NCBI RefSeq assembly: GCF_943192935.1
Contig: NZ_CALPCI010000002.1
Location: 310,001 to 374,000 of the forward strand
Direction of reading: 5' to 3'
DNA length: 64,000 bases
Source: Limosilactobacillus caecicola
Lineage (GTDB): Bacteria > Bacillota > Bacilli > Lactobacillales > Lactobacillaceae
The translations under genes and the position numbers were made by a program. Below are positions 26,121 to 35,903 of the stretch, one piece after another. Under the pieces are notes generated by a model that was not told the DNA's origin, made no database searches, and saw only the letters and a program-made list of their open reading frames with translations. Positions within the stretch are counted from its first letter, which is position 1. Every line of letters starts with the position of its first letter.

Positions 26121-26814
26121 TTTCTAAAACCTCCTGAATCAGCGCGATCTTGTGTTGCATAGCCGCCAAGCGTTCTGCTGGCGTATTCGTGGCCTTTTGC
26201 ATTTGCTGAACGGCATACTGACACCGTTGCAGTTCTCCTTGCCACTTTTCCTGAAAGGTCGCTGATGGCTTTTCAAGTAAAAATGGCCCAAACAATAATT
26301 CTTTTTCACTGTACCGGACTGGACAAGTGGTCGGTTCGGCAACAATGATTTCGTAAATGTGGCCATCCTCGGCCAACATTTGCTCCGCCTGAATTTGGTA
26401 CTGGTGGTTCATCAACCATTCCCGAACCCGGTTTTCACCAACATTGGGTTGGAGAACCAGGCGCTTCACGCCGCGTAAATGATCCTGACCCGCTTCTAAA
26501 ATTTTGGCAATCAAGGACCCACCCATGCCAGCAATCGTAATTGTATCAATCGCATCTTCATCATGAATCGCCGCTAAACCGTCTGCTAACCGCGGGATTA
26601 AGGAATCCTGAAGATTCAGCTTCGCAATTTCCTTTTTTTCATTTTCGTAAGGTCCCTTGACGACCTCACCAGCCACCGCAAAGTCAATTTGACCATTGAT
26701 CAACAATGCTGCGGGCAGGTAGGCGTGATCCGAACCAATGTCCGCTAGACGAGCGCCCTTGGGTACGAAGGCCGCCACTGCCGCGAGCCGGTCCGAAAGA
26801 TGTTGTGCATCCAT
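26095..26814 (-). CDS. trmK: tRNA (adenine(22)-N1)-methyltransferase TrmK
   Basis: Methylates A22 in the D-arm of some tRNAs, with S-adenosylmethionine. It has 239 residues. The SAM-binding motif LADIGSDHAYLPAALL is at about 20-35, and TITIAGMGGSLIAKIL at about 91-106. The C-terminal half is helical, as in the family. The SD AAGGGG lies before the ATG. Confidence 0.92.
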   Translation of the reverse strand: MDAQHLSDRLAAVAAFVPKGARLADIGSDHAYLPAALLINGQIDFAVAGEVVKGPYENEKKEIAKLNLQDSLIPRLADGLAAIHDEDAIDTITIAGMGGSLIAKILEAGQDHLRGVKRLVLQPNVGENRVREWLMNHQYQIQAEQMLAEDGHIYEIIVAEPTTCPVRYSEKELLFGPFLLEKPSATFQEKWQGELQRCQYAVQQMQKATNTPAERLAAMQHKIALIQEVLENDYGNGHH

Positions 26815-26869
26815 CTTGATTTCCCCTTCTCTAAATTAATTCACTATTCCCATTGTAGGGGATGATACC

Positions 26870-26898
26870 AAAAAAAGCACGGAGATAATCCGTGCTTT
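26870..26898 (-). terminator. Terminator of the lysine operon
   Basis: AAAGCACGG and CCGTGCTTT form a 9-bp stem around a 7-nt loop, followed on the minus strand by T residues. It is 6 bp past the stop of the aminotransferase gene, so it marks the end of the six-gene lysine operon. Confidence 0.9.
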
Positions 26899-26904
26899 GG
26901 TGAA

Positions 26905-28086
26905 TTAGTCTAAGTTATCGAGGTAGTTTTCGATCCGGTCCATGGCCTTTTGTAACTTTTCATCAGAAGCAGCGTAAGAAATCCGGATGTAACCTTCACC
27001 ACCGGCACCAAAGGCACTACCAGGGATCACCCCAACCTTCGCCTTCTTGGCCAAGTCAAGGGCAAAGTTAAAGTCATCATCACCGAATTGGGCTGGGATC
27101 TTAGCAAAGACGTAAAAGGCACCTTCTGGCGTTGCAATATTAAAGCCCATCTTTTGCATCCGGTCAACAACGAAGTCACGACGCTTCTTGTATTCTTCGC
27201 GGAAGGCGTCAGGATCCTTACGACCGTTGTTCAAGGCTTCAATTGCCGCGTCTTGAGCGATGTCATTGACACAGGTAACGAAGAAACCGTGCATCTTGTA
27301 GATCTGAGTGATCAATGGGGCCGGTGCCGCAATGTAACCAAGCCGCCAACCAGTCATTGCGTGGGACTTGGATAAGCCAGAAACAATCAGGGTTTGTTCA
27401 GGGTAAATCGTTGCCAAGGAGAAGTGTTCTTGGTCGTAAGTCAATTCGCTGTACATTTCGTCCGCCACGATCAAAATATTATTATCATGAAGGATCTTAC
27501 CGAGCTTCCGAAGTAAATCCTCAGAGTAAGCCCGGCCAGTTGGGTTACATGGGTAGTTCAAGAGGATCATCTTGATATCACCATGCTTATCAATTTCGCT
27601 TTGGAGGCGTTCTGGAGTCAGGACAAAGCCATCGTCAGAAGTATCGACTTGAATACATTCAGCACCCGTCAAAGTGATGATTGGGAAGTATAGGGAGAAG
27701 ACTGGCGTTGGGACCAACACCTTGTCACCAGGATTGAGCAAACTGAACGTGATCGCCGTCAAAGCTTCAGTCCCCCCGTTAGTGATCAGAATTTCGTCTT
27801 CCGGGTTGTAGTTAACGCCACGGGTATCCTTGAGATAGCTGGCAACCGCCTTCCGTAATTCTAGCTTACCGGCAGCGGGACCATAGTGGGAGTCATTGTT
27901 CTTGATTCCTTGAATCGCCGCTTCCTTAACGTGTTCTGGAACGTTAAAGTCCGGTTCCCCCAAAGTTAACTTTACCAAATCCGGAATTGACGAAATTTGC
28001 ATATCAAAGTCCCGAATTGCGGACGGGCGAATTTCCTTGACGTCCTTGTTTACATAATTTTCCATTCCCTTTGCAAGTTCTGGCAT
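26905..28086 (-). CDS. patA: N-acetyl-LL-2,6-diaminopimelate aminotransferase (PatA-type)
   Basis: A class I PLP aminotransferase of 393 residues. The PLP lysine is in SGLSKSHAMTGWRLGY (about 237), with YPCNPTGRAY (about 179) and LTLGEPDFNVP near the N-terminus. Its place as last gene of an operon with dapB, dapA, the deacetylase, dapH and lysA fixes its job: the transamination step of the acetyl branch of lysine synthesis. On sequence alone it could be called an aromatic or aspartate aminotransferase. The first ATG has the SD AAGGA; a second at codon 8 is too close to its purine run. Confidence 0.9.
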   Translation of the reverse strand: MPELAKGMENYVNKDVKEIRPSAIRDFDMQISSIPDLVKLTLGEPDFNVPEHVKEAAIQGIKNNDSHYGPAAGKLELRKAVASYLKDTRGVNYNPEDEILITNGGTEALTAITFSLLNPGDKVLVPTPVFSLYFPIITLTGAECIQVDTSDDGFVLTPERLQSEIDKHGDIKMILLNYPCNPTGRAYSEDLLRKLGKILHDNNILIVADEMYSELTYDQEHFSLATIYPEQTLIVSGLSKSHAMTGWRLGYIAAPAPLITQIYKMHGFFVTCVNDIAQDAAIEALNNGRKDPDAFREEYKKRRDFVVDRMQKMGFNIATPEGAFYVFAKIPAQFGDDDFNFALDLAKKAKVGVIPGSAFGAGGEGYIRISYAASDEKLQKAMDRIENYLDNLD

Positions 28087-28110
28087 AATCCATCATCCTT
28101 CCCGATATCA

Positions 28111-28890
28111 CTACAAAATGTTTTCCAAACCAACTACTAATTCGTCGAGACTGGCGACCTTTTGTAAAGCCACTTTGACCCCACTCATAAAGGAGCTGCG
28201 GTCAAAGGAATCTTGACGGATTGTCAAAGCTTCACCCTTACCCCCAAAGAGGACTTGTTCGTGGGCCACGTATCCAGGCAGGCGAACAGAGTGAATCTTG
28301 ATTCCCTGGTAGTCACCACCGCGGACATTATCCAAGGTTTCTAGTGTGTCCGGTGCAGTTTGATGGGGTTCTCGATTTTCCGCAATTAATTTAGCGGTAC
28401 TCAGGGCTGTCCCAGATGGCGCGTCCTTCTTGTCTTCGTGGTGCATTTCAATAATTTCCACGTCTGGGAAATATTCGGCCGCTTCCTTAGCAAATTTCAT
28501 CAACAAAACCGCTGACATCCCAAAGTTGGGAGCGATGAGGCCCCCCAGGCCCTTATCCTTTGCTAATTGTTTCAACTCTGCTTCCTGATCATCCGTCAAA
28601 CCAGTGGTGCCGACAACTGGCCGGAAACCGTTGTTTAATGCGAACTTGACGTCAGGAAAGACTGCCGCAGGCGCGGTAAAGTCCAACCAGATATCAGCCA
28701 CGCCTGGTTCGACCTGATCCAGTGAACTGTACAGTTTCGTATCATCAGTGACGTTAAGCTTAGCTTGATCACCATCTTGGATCCCTAAACCTAAACCGGC
28801 AGCAACGGTAAAACCGTCGAGGTCATTAATCATCTTGGTAGCGTATTGCCCCATTGCGCCACTAATTCCAGCAACTAATACTTTTTGCAT
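28111..28890 (-). CDS. dapB: 4-hydroxy-tetrahydrodipicolinate reductase
   Basis: NAD(P)H-dependent second committed step of the diaminopimelate pathway. It has 259 residues. The Rossmann motif VAGISGAMGQYA (about 6-17) and the substrate-binding EMHHEDKKDAPSGTALS (about 149-165) are clear. SD GGGGG. It lies 1 bp from dapA in the lysine operon. Confidence 0.97.
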   Translation of the reverse strand: MQKVLVAGISGAMGQYATKMINDLDGFTVAAGLGLGIQDGDQAKLNVTDDTKLYSSLDQVEPGVADIWLDFTAPAAVFPDVKFALNNGFRPVVGTTGLTDDQEAELKQLAKDKGLGGLIAPNFGMSAVLLMKFAKEAAEYFPDVEIIEMHHEDKKDAPSGTALSTAKLIAENREPHQTAPDTLETLDNVRGGDYQGIKIHSVRLPGYVAHEQVLFGGKGEALTIRQDSFDRSSFMSGVKVALQKVASLDELVVGLENIL

Positions 28891-28891
28891 T

Positions 28892-29812
28892 TTATTCAGC
28901 CCCCAAATCTAATGGTAAGTCATGGTTCAAAGCGTCTTTTGGCAAGTCCAGAGCAACTGCCAATTGGGCCTTTTCATCATCATTCAAGGTCATAATTGGC
29001 AACCGGCAGCCACCGACAGCGAACCCCTGTGCATTCAATACCGCCTTGACTGGTGATGGTGATGGGAACATGAAGAGGGCTGCCATCTTTGGTGTCAACC
29101 AGCGTTGCAACTTGGCAGCAGTTTGGTAATCACCATCGTAAAGGGCGTCATACATGGCCCGCATTTGTGGGGTATAGCTATGGGAAGCAACGGAAATGAC
29201 CCCGTTAGCGCCGAGCACGCGAGCAGTCAACGCTTGGGCATCTTCACCGGAGAAGACCGCAAAATCATCATCCTTGTGGTCAATGATGTATTCCATTTCT
29301 TCAAGAGAAGCACATTGCTTAACGGCCGCAATGTTGTCGTGGTGGGACAATTCACAAATCGTTTCTTGTAACATCTTGGAACCCGTCCGGCCCGGAATGT
29401 TGTACATCACAATTGGAATGTTGACATTGTTGGCAACCGTCGTGAAGTGGGCCTTCATCCCACGTTGGTTTGGCTTATTGTACGGTGGAACAACCACCAA
29501 AGCATAATCAATACCCGGAATTTTAGCGACTTCGTTGGTAAAAGCAATTGTTTCGACGGTGTTATTGCTCCCGGTCCCAGCGATCACTGGAACCCGGCCA
29601 TCGACAATTTGACCGAATTTAGTATACAGTTCGATCTTTTCATCATGGGTGAGTTCTGGAGTTTCACCAGTGGTTCCCCCAATCACAAAGCCATTGCTGC
29701 CCTTACTAATTAAATAGTTCGTCAGCTTTTCCAGAGCTGCATAATCAATTTCGTTTTGATCATTAAATGGTGTGATAATCGCGGTTAATAAGTCCGCATC
29801 TGCTAACTTCAT
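28892..29812 (-). CDS. dapA: 4-hydroxy-tetrahydrodipicolinate synthase
   Basis: Condenses pyruvate with aspartate semialdehyde, the first committed step to diaminopimelate and lysine. It has 306 residues. The [15 protein letters not shown] box (about 45-59) and YNIPGRTG (about 139) are present, with the Schiff-base lysine in AAVKQCASL (about 168). SD GGAGG. Its start overlaps the stop of the deacetylase gene by 4 bases. Confidence 0.98.
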   Translation of the reverse strand: MKLADADLLTAIITPFNDQNEIDYAALEKLTNYLISKGSNGFVIGGTTGETPELTHDEKIELYTKFGQIVDGRVPVIAGTGSNNTVETIAFTNEVAKIPGIDYALVVVPPYNKPNQRGMKAHFTTVANNVNIPIVMYNIPGRTGSKMLQETICELSHHDNIAAVKQCASLEEMEYIIDHKDDDFAVFSGEDAQALTARVLGANGVISVASHSYTPQMRAMYDALYDGDYQTAAKLQRWLTPKMAALFMFPSPSPVKAVLNAQGFAVGGCRLPIMTLNDDEKAQLAVALDLPKDALNHDLPLDLGAE

Positions 29813-30975
29813 GCTTGTTCCTCCTCAGCATTCATTCGAAATTCCAAAAATCCGGTAATTGCATCAACACCCCGCTGGATGGCAGCTTCGTTTGGGGTAA
29901 GCGTCGCCGAGTGCAGTTGTGAATCGTCTTCGACCCCTAACCAGAACATCGTTCCCGGGAACTTAGCTAATAAGTAGCCAAAGTCTTCCCCGGTCATCGC
30001 CGGCTTGGTTTCAATAAAGTTGACGTCCGGTGCCGTTGCCATGTAATTAATGAAGCGTTTGGTCAATGCCGGATTATTTTCAACCGGCCAGTAGCCACCC
30101 TGATTAAGGCCTAAGGTTACTTTAACACCAAAGCTGGCCTCAATCCCGTGGCAAATATCTTTCAGGCGTTGGTCAATCAACAGAATCATATCCTGAGTCA
30201 GGCCCCGGATGGTACCTTCAATCCGCGCATGACCAGCAATCACGTTCCGGATCGTGCCAGCTTCAATCTTTCCGAGGGTAATGACCCCACTGTCAATCGG
30301 GTCAATACTCCGGGAAATGATCGTTTGCACCTGCATGATCAGACTTGCCGCCGCCACGACTGCATCATTGGCGTCCTGTGGAAAGGCCGCGTGGCCCCCC
30401 TTGCCTTCGATATCGATGTTGACTTCGGTCGTTCCCGCAAAGAGGGTCCCCATCCGGCAGCCAATCGCGCCGGCAGGTAATTCGGGATTGTCATGGAGAC
30501 CGTAAAACTCATCCGGTTTCCATTGTCCTTGGAAGAGACCCAGTTCATAAGCCCGCTTTCCACCGGCCTCACTTTCCTCGGCTGGTTGGAAGAAGAAGAG
30601 AAGGTTATCCTTTGGTTGATATTCGCTAAAGTAACTCAAAACCCCGAGGGCCACGGTCATGTGAATATCGTGACCACAAGCGTGCATTACTCCAGAATGG
30701 GTGGACTTATATGGCAAACCCGTTTGTTCTTCTACCGGTAAAGCATCAATATCGGTCCGGTAACCAATCGTCCGTACTGGCGCGGAACCCTGAACGAGCA
30801 CCATGATCGCAGTCGGTAATTCTGGAAATTCCTTGACTTCCAGGTGATCCTGGTTCATCTTGCCAATCACGTCCATTAAGTAAGCGTGGGTTTCCGTTTC
30901 CTGTAATGCCAGTTCTGGAATTTGGTGAAGGTGCCGGCGAATTTGAATTAACTGTTCTTCATTTAATACTGTCAT
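29809..30975 (-). CDS. N-acetyldiaminopimelate deacetylase
   Basis: An M20-family amidohydrolase of 388 residues that removes the acetyl group from N-acetyl-LL-diaminopimelate. Metal ligands lie in [14 protein letters not shown] (about 96-109), PAEESEAGG (about 132-140) and MTGEDFGYL (about 341). Related enzymes cut hippurate or N-acyl amino acids, so the role rests on its operon position between dapH and dapA. It lies 2 bp after dapH; its SD (AAGAAAG) is weak, suggesting translation coupled to dapH. Confidence 0.92.
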   Translation of the reverse strand: MTVLNEEQLIQIRRHLHQIPELALQETETHAYLMDVIGKMNQDHLEVKEFPELPTAIMVLVQGSAPVRTIGYRTDIDALPVEEQTGLPYKSTHSGVMHACGHDIHMTVALGVLSYFSEYQPKDNLLFFFQPAEESEAGGKRAYELGLFQGQWKPDEFYGLHDNPELPAGAIGCRMGTLFAGTTEVNIDIEGKGGHAAFPQDANDAVVAAASLIMQVQTIISRSIDPIDSGVITLGKIEAGTIRNVIAGHARIEGTIRGLTQDMILLIDQRLKDICHGIEASFGVKVTLGLNQGGYWPVENNPALTKRFINYMATAPDVNFIETKPAMTGEDFGYLLAKFPGTMFWLGVEDDSQLHSATLTPNEAAIQRGVDAITGFLEFRMNAEEEQA

Positions 30976-30977
30976 AA

Positions 30978-31691
30978 TTAAAGCTTTCTTAAATCGTCTT
31001 CCAAACCGGTCTTGCTGTCAGTTTGTTCATCAACTTTCTTGACGAACTTGGCTGGGACTCCGGCAACCACCGTGTGTGGTTCAACGTCGTGGGTCACAAC
31101 AGCTCCAGCAGCGACCACAGCCCCTTCACCAATGTGGACCCCTTCCAGAACCACGGCGTTGGCGCCAATTAAAACATTGTCATCAACCCGGACTGGTTCA
31201 GCAGAAGCGGGTTCGATCACCCCGGCCAAGACTGTCCCGGCACCGATGTGACAATGCTTACCAACGATGGCCCGACCACCAAGGATCGTTCCCATGTCGA
31301 TCATCGTGCCTTCACCAATTTCAGCCCCAATGTTGATGGTAGCACCCATCATCACAACGGCATTGTCACCAATCACCACTTGGTCACGAATGGTGGCACC
31401 AGGTTCGATCCGGGCATTAATGTTCTTCAAATCGAGCAATGGCACAGCTGAATTCCGGGCATCATTTTCCACATGCATGCCGTCAAAGTCGGCCTTGTGC
31501 GCATCTAAAAATGGCTTCAGGACTTCCCAGTCACCAAAAACAGTCGCCGTCTTTTCTTCGACGTACGGGTCAGTGCCTTCAGGGAATTGCAAGTTACTTA
31601 AATTGTCCCCCCGTAAATAAACCTTAACTGGCGTCTTCTTTGGAGCGTTACCAATGTAGTTAATAATGCTTTGTGCGTCTAATTGTGCCAT
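30978..31691 (-). CDS. dapH: Tetrahydrodipicolinate N-acetyltransferase (DapH)
   Basis: Transfers acetyl from acetyl-CoA to tetrahydrodipicolinate, the step that defines the acetyl branch. It has 237 residues: an N-terminal DapH-specific region (1-90) and a left-handed beta-helix of hexapeptide repeats (about 90-210; [19 protein letters not shown]). The ATG at 31691 has the SD AAGAGG at 7 nt; an ATG two codons upstream is too close to it. Often annotated dapD. Confidence 0.95.
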   Translation of the reverse strand: MAQLDAQSIINYIGNAPKKTPVKVYLRGDNLSNLQFPEGTDPYVEEKTATVFGDWEVLKPFLDAHKADFDGMHVENDARNSAVPLLDLKNINARIEPGATIRDQVVIGDNAVVMMGATINIGAEIGEGTMIDMGTILGGRAIVGKHCHIGAGTVLAGVIEPASAEPVRVDDNVLIGANAVVLEGVHIGEGAVVAAGAVVTHDVEPHTVVAGVPAKFVKKVDEQTDSKTGLEDDLRKL

Positions 31692-31708
31692 TTTCATACC
31701 TCTTTCTG

Positions 31709-33025
31709 TTAATCTTGTTGATAATCTAAGTCTAAGTACGTCAAGTCAGCATAACTTTCCCGTTTGATTACCAAATGGGCCTGCCCATTTTCCGCAAAGA
31801 CAACTGCTGGCCGTGGGTTCCGGTTATAATTAGAAGCCATTGCATAACCATACGCCCCGGTATCTAACATCACCAGAATATCGCCCGGTTGTGTTCGTGG
31901 TAAGGGTTGGTGATCACTGAGGATATCCCCAGACTCACAGTATTTACCAGCCAACCGTACATTTTCCACGATTGGCGCTTGCGGATCTTTAGCAAGGACC
32001 GTTTCGTACTTGGCATCATACAATGCGGGACGGATATTATCACCCATCCCACCGTCGACACTCACGTACGGCAGTAATCCCGGAATATTCTTCCTTGAAC
32101 CTATAGTATATAACGTATAACCTGCCGGGCCAACTATTGAACGGCCAGGTTCGATCCAGATTGCCGGCATCTCAAGCTTTTGCTCATGAATGGATTTTTT
32201 AACCATGTCGACGATCGCCCGGACAAAGTCCTCAGGGTGAATTGGGTGGTCTTCAGAAGAATATTTAATTCCAAAACCACCACCGACGTTCAAGATGTGG
32301 GTAGTAAAGTCGTATTGGCGTTGCCAATCAGCAGCCACCTGAACGAGCTTTTTAGCCACCCCTTCAAAGCCTTGTACATCAAAAATTTGTGAACCAATGT
32401 GGGCGTGAATCCCGGTAACGTGAATTGCCGGAATTGCCAACAACTGTTTAAGAGCTTCATCCGCTTGTCCAGAATCAAGGTCGAAACCAAATTTACTATC
32501 GACCTGACCAGTCGCAATATATGAATTCGTATGCGCCGCAATTCCCGGTGTAATTCGAATCTGCACGTCTACGTGACTGGCTGGGTGATCGTTCAACACT
32601 TGCTTCAGCAAGTCAATTTCGTGAAAGTTATCCACGATAATCGTGCCAACACCAGCTTCGACAGCCATTTCTAATTCCGCTAATGACTTATTATTACCAT
32701 GAAAGCTCACTCGGGCCATCGGGAAGCCAGCTTTTTGTGCCGTGGCCAGTTCACCACCCGAAACCACATCGATATGCGCGTGTTCTTGATTCATCACCTG
32801 GTAAATTGCAACCGATGAAAAAGCCTTGCTAGCGTAACTGACTTCATATTGAACCTGTTCTTCTTGAAAGACATCACGAAATCGCTGAATCTGTTGGCGA
32901 ATCTGTGCCACATCGTAAACGATCAACGGCGTTCCAAATTGCTGAGCTAATTCTAGGGTGTCAACCCCACCAATTTGTAGATGTCCGGCAGCGTTCAAAT
33001 CTGAAGCCTTAATTTGGTCATTCAT
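31709..33025 (-). CDS. lysA: Diaminopimelate decarboxylase
   Basis: Makes L-lysine from meso-diaminopimelate, the last step. It has 438 residues, with the PLP lysine in [11 protein letters not shown] (about 62), the [14 protein letters not shown] glycine loop (about 246), and CESGDIL and [12 protein letters not shown] (about 357 and 392) for substrate and PLP. It is the first gene behind the lysine riboswitch. The SD is GGAGAG about 17 nt upstream, with GTGAAAGAGA nearer. Confidence 0.97.
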   Translation of the reverse strand: MNDQIKASDLNAAGHLQIGGVDTLELAQQFGTPLIVYDVAQIRQQIQRFRDVFQEEQVQYEVSYASKAFSSVAIYQVMNQEHAHIDVVSGGELATAQKAGFPMARVSFHGNNKSLAELEMAVEAGVGTIIVDNFHEIDLLKQVLNDHPASHVDVQIRITPGIAAHTNSYIATGQVDSKFGFDLDSGQADEALKQLLAIPAIHVTGIHAHIGSQIFDVQGFEGVAKKLVQVAADWQRQYDFTTHILNVGGGFGIKYSSEDHPIHPEDFVRAIVDMVKKSIHEQKLEMPAIWIEPGRSIVGPAGYTLYTIGSRKNIPGLLPYVSVDGGMGDNIRPALYDAKYETVLAKDPQAPIVENVRLAGKYCESGDILSDHQPLPRTQPGDILVMLDTGAYGYAMASNYNRNPRPAVVFAENGQAHLVIKRESYADLTYLDLDYQQD

Positions 33026-33060
33026 TCTCTTTCACCCAACTCTCCTCACATTTTTAAAGA

Positions 33061-33096
33061 GAAAAAATCCCGGTGCACAATGCGCGTACCGGGATT
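33061..33096 (-). terminator. Terminator in the lysine riboswitch expression platform
   Basis: AATCCCGGT (33088-33096 side) and ACCGGGATT form a 9-bp stem around a 12-nt loop, followed by TTTTTTC on the minus strand. It lies between the aptamer and lysA and would form with lysine bound. Confidence 0.92.
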
Positions 33097-33112
33097 CGTC
33101 ACTCATATTTAT

Positions 33113-33294
33113 CCGATAGTCGATAGCGCACCGCAAGCTGATATTGTCTTGCGACAGTCCGTGATTTATTTAACCACGCCCCAGCTCAGTGATTCAGAAC
33201 CATCGTCACCGCTTCGGCAACCGCCCCTTTCACGATGAATCATTGCTTGGTTCAAGCTCCTCATCACTACTAATGTAAGTTGCTCCTCTTCGAT
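33113..33294 (-). ncRNA. Lysine riboswitch (L-box)
   Basis: The minus strand shows L-box blocks in order: AGAGGAGCAACTTACATTAGTA, GAAAGGGGCGGTTGCCGAAGC, GAGCTGGGGCGTGGTT, GGACTGTCGCAAGACA and GCTTGCGGTGCGCTATC. They match the B. subtilis lysC leader pattern. It is followed by a terminator and lysA. A consensus promoter lies 8 bp upstream. Through this element lysine lowers transcription of the six-gene operon; the divergent lysC is outside its control. Confidence 0.95.
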
Positions 33295-33302
33295 TTGTTT
33301 AT

Positions 33303-33331
33303 ACTATACGTCCTTGGGCGATCAACGTCAA
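33303..33331 (-). promoter_or_regulatory. Promoter of the lysine operon
   Basis: On the minus strand TTGACG (33326-33331), 17 bp, TATAGT (33303-33308). Transcription would begin at the 5' edge of the lysine riboswitch. Confidence 0.85.
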
Positions 33332-33401
33332 TAGCTTTCTCATCATTTTCACATTTTTTCGCATTTGTCCAACAAATCCAATTTCGTAGAGTTTGCAAGC
33401 T

Positions 33402-33430
33402 CTGACATAAATGGTAAAATTCTAGATAAT
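33402..33430 (+). promoter_or_regulatory. Promoter of lysC-dapF
   Basis: CTGACA (33402-33407), 17 bp, GATAAT (33425-33430), about 28 bp before lysC. An alternative is TTGCAA (33393-33398), 16 bp, TAAAAT (33415-33420). The leader is too short for a riboswitch. Confidence 0.65.
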
Positions 33431-33458
33431 AAACTTTAAATTAAAAAGAGGTTGTCAA

Positions 33459-34820
33459 ATGAAAGTTGTAAAATTTGGTGGCAGTTCCCTCGCCAATGGG
33501 GACGCCTTTGAACAAGCCATTCAAATCATTAATGCCGAACCTGACCGCCAAGTAGTGGTAACTTCCGCTCCCGGCAAACGATTTCAAGACGACATCAAAG
33601 TGACCGACCTATTAATCAACTATGCGAATGCCGTCATTAAAAAGGCCGACTATAGTGCCGTGCAAAACGAAATTTTCTCCCGCTATGAAGAAATTGGGGC
33701 CCACTTTGGGGTGGCGAAGGCAGCGCTCTCCACAATTCATCAAATTATCGTGGAGCTGCCAAGTCGGGATTATCCCAACGATGACTACCTGATGGCCGCT
33801 TTTAAGGCACATGGTGAACGCCTCAACGCCCGTTTGATGGCCGCCGTCCTCCAAAAATTAGGTGTTAATGCCCGCTTTGTCGATCCCAAGGACGCTGGCA
33901 TTATCGTTGATGGTGAACCAAATAACGCCATTGTCGATCCACAAACCTACGTTAACCTGAGTCATATCAAGTATTCAAATGACGAGAAGTTAATCTTTCC
34001 GGGATTCTTTGGCTTCACCATTGATGGGAACATTGCTACTTTCTCCCGAGGCGGTTCCGATATTACGGGAGCAATCTTGGCGCGGGGCTTCGATGCTGAT
34101 TTATACGAAAACTTCACGGACGTTGACGCAATTTTCTCTGCCAACCCCGCCATTGTGAAGGACCCTCAACCAATCCGGCGGATGACCTACCGGGAAATGC
34201 GGGAACTGTCCTACGCCGGTTTCTCCGTTTTCCACGATGAAGCGTTGATCCCGGCAATTCAGGGTAACATTGTGGTTAACGTTAAAAACACCCACGCGCC
34301 AGAAAAGCCCGGCACCTTAATTGTACCAAACCAAGGCTTCAAACCAGAACAGATTGTCACTGGGATCGCCGGTGGCAAGCACTATGCGGCTCTTTATCTG
34401 CACAAGTACTTGCTAAATCGTGAAGCCGGGTTTACACTAAAGATTCTCGAAATTCTGAATAAGTATGGCGTACCATATGAACACATGCCATCCGGAATTG
34501 ATGACATCACGATCATCTTTGACCGGAAACTGATCTCAGACGACATGGTGCAAACTATTTGCGACGAAGTCAAGGCCACCGTTAACCCGGATAGTCTGGA
34601 ATGGATCGACGATTATGCCGTCATCATGGTAGTCGGCGAAGGCATGTTTAATAAGGTCGGCGTGGCTGCCGGGATCTTCGATGAATTAGCAGCCCACAAC
34701 ATTCGAATTTCAATGATCAACCAGGGAGCGTCCCGGATCTCCATCATGATTGGGACCTATAAGAAAGACGCTGATGACGCCATCCGCGCCATCTACCAGC
34801 ACTTCTTCCCTAATAAATAA
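33459..34820 (+). CDS. lysC: Aspartate kinase
   Basis: Phosphorylates aspartate, the entry to lysine, threonine, methionine and diaminopimelate. It has 453 residues. KFGGSSLA begins the kinase domain (residues 4-11) and SRGGSDITGAILA (about 199-211) binds nucleotide. Two C-terminal ACT domains (about 320-453; GMFNKVGVAAGIFDELAAH, MINQGASRISIMIG) are the likely feedback site. The SD AGAGG lies 7 nt from the ATG. Divergent from the riboswitch-controlled operon, and followed by dapF. Confidence 0.96.
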   Translation: MKVVKFGGSSLANGDAFEQAIQIINAEPDRQVVVTSAPGKRFQDDIKVTDLLINYANAVIKKADYSAVQNEIFSRYEEIGAHFGVAKAALSTIHQIIVELPSRDYPNDDYLMAAFKAHGERLNARLMAAVLQKLGVNARFVDPKDAGIIVDGEPNNAIVDPQTYVNLSHIKYSNDEKLIFPGFFGFTIDGNIATFSRGGSDITGAILARGFDADLYENFTDVDAIFSANPAIVKDPQPIRRMTYREMRELSYAGFSVFHDEALIPAIQGNIVVNVKNTHAPEKPGTLIVPNQGFKPEQIVTGIAGGKHYAALYLHKYLLNREAGFTLKILEILNKYGVPYEHMPSGIDDITIIFDRKLISDDMVQTICDEVKATVNPDSLEWIDDYAVIMVVGEGMFNKVGVAAGIFDELAAHNIRISMINQGASRISIMIGTYKKDADDAIRAIYQHFFPNK

Positions 34821-34835
34821 ACAGGAGGCGGTCAT

Positions 34836-35843
34836 ATGGCCCAATTATTAAAGGTTCATGGTTCACAAAACCAATTTTTCATTTTAGACCAAACCACACT
34901 TGACAAGCAGTTAACTGATCCTGAATTGGTCGCCCTCACCAAGCAACTAACTAATCCTGATACTGGAATGCTCAACGGAGCTGATGGCTTACTGGTGGTC
35001 AATGACTCATCACACGACGGTGTCATTGCCCAAATGCGCGTCATCAACGCTGACGGTAGTGAAGCCTCAATGTGCGGCAATGGGATCCGAACGGTCGCCC
35101 GCTACGTCGCCGAAAAGACCGGTCAAAAGGAATTCAAGATTGAAACAATGAAGGCGGACCTGCAAGTTGCTGAGCATGCCCCCTTCGCAGATGGTGTTCC
35201 TGCCTTTGCCGCAGAAATTTCGCCAGTAAAGTTCAATAAGGAAGCCCTACCTTTTGATAATCTCGGTCGTGACCGAATCATTGACGAATACGTCCCAGAA
35301 TTAGCACCAAAGCTAAAGTTTACTTCTGTGGCAGTGCCAAATCCGCATTTGATCGCCTTTATGGATGAAGCAACCATTGCTGGTCCCCTGTTGGGTGAGC
35401 TTGGTCGCTACCTCAATGGCGATAATCCGTACTTTACTGATGGCGTCAACGTTAACTTTGCCAAGATCCTTGGTCACAACGAACTGTTCGTCCGCACCTT
35501 TGAACGGGGAGTTGGCTTTACCAACGCCTGCGGTACAGGAATGTCGGCAACGACCCTCGCCTTTGCGATTACTCATCCTGATCAAGCTGACTTCGATCAA
35601 CCAATCACGGTTTACAACCCAGGTGGGATGGTCAAGACAATTGTTCACTTTGCTGATCACCGGTACTGGATTGAACTGATTGGTAACGCCACGGTTACCC
35701 ATGAATTGGAAGTTGATGAAGGGGCTTTGCACAACGCCAACGTCACTGCTGACAACACCACCGTGACAGAAACTGGTGAACAAGCCAGCTACGAAAAGTT
35801 TGTCAACGAACTACCAAAGACCGTTGATGTCAATTTAAAGTAA
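34836..35843 (+). CDS. dapF: Diaminopimelate epimerase
   Basis: Converts LL- to meso-diaminopimelate, supplying both lysine and peptidoglycan cross-links. It has 335 residues; the two catalytic cysteines are in MCGNGIRTVARYV (about 69) and ACGTGMSAT (about 230). The C-terminus has an extension beyond the usual length (about 275), with EVDEGALHNANVT and more, ending FVNELPKTVDVNLK. The SD AGGAGG is 9 nt from the ATG. It follows lysC by 15 bp. Confidence 0.95.
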   Translation: MAQLLKVHGSQNQFFILDQTTLDKQLTDPELVALTKQLTNPDTGMLNGADGLLVVNDSSHDGVIAQMRVINADGSEASMCGNGIRTVARYVAEKTGQKEFKIETMKADLQVAEHAPFADGVPAFAAEISPVKFNKEALPFDNLGRDRIIDEYVPELAPKLKFTSVAVPNPHLIAFMDEATIAGPLLGELGRYLNGDNPYFTDGVNVNFAKILGHNELFVRTFERGVGFTNACGTGMSATTLAFAITHPDQADFDQPITVYNPGGMVKTIVHFADHRYWIELIGNATVTHELEVDEGALHNANVTADNTTVTETGEQASYEKFVNELPKTVDVNLK

Positions 35844-35855
35844 CCTATCACTTAC

Positions 35856-35900
35856 AAAAGCCGTAGAAGGTTTTCCAAAGGAAACCTTCTACGGCTTTTG
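35856..35900. terminator. Terminator after dapF
   Basis: AAAAGCCGTAGAAGGTTT and AAACCTTCTACGGCTTTT form an 18-bp perfect stem, with T on both sides. It separates lysC-dapF from the convergent PhzF-like gene and can act in both directions. Confidence 0.93.
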
Positions 35901-35903
35901 TTG

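Noticed and set aside
35313-35783. Minus-strand ORF of 156 codons opposite dapF
   Set aside because: Shadow frame in a well-supported gene; no SD.
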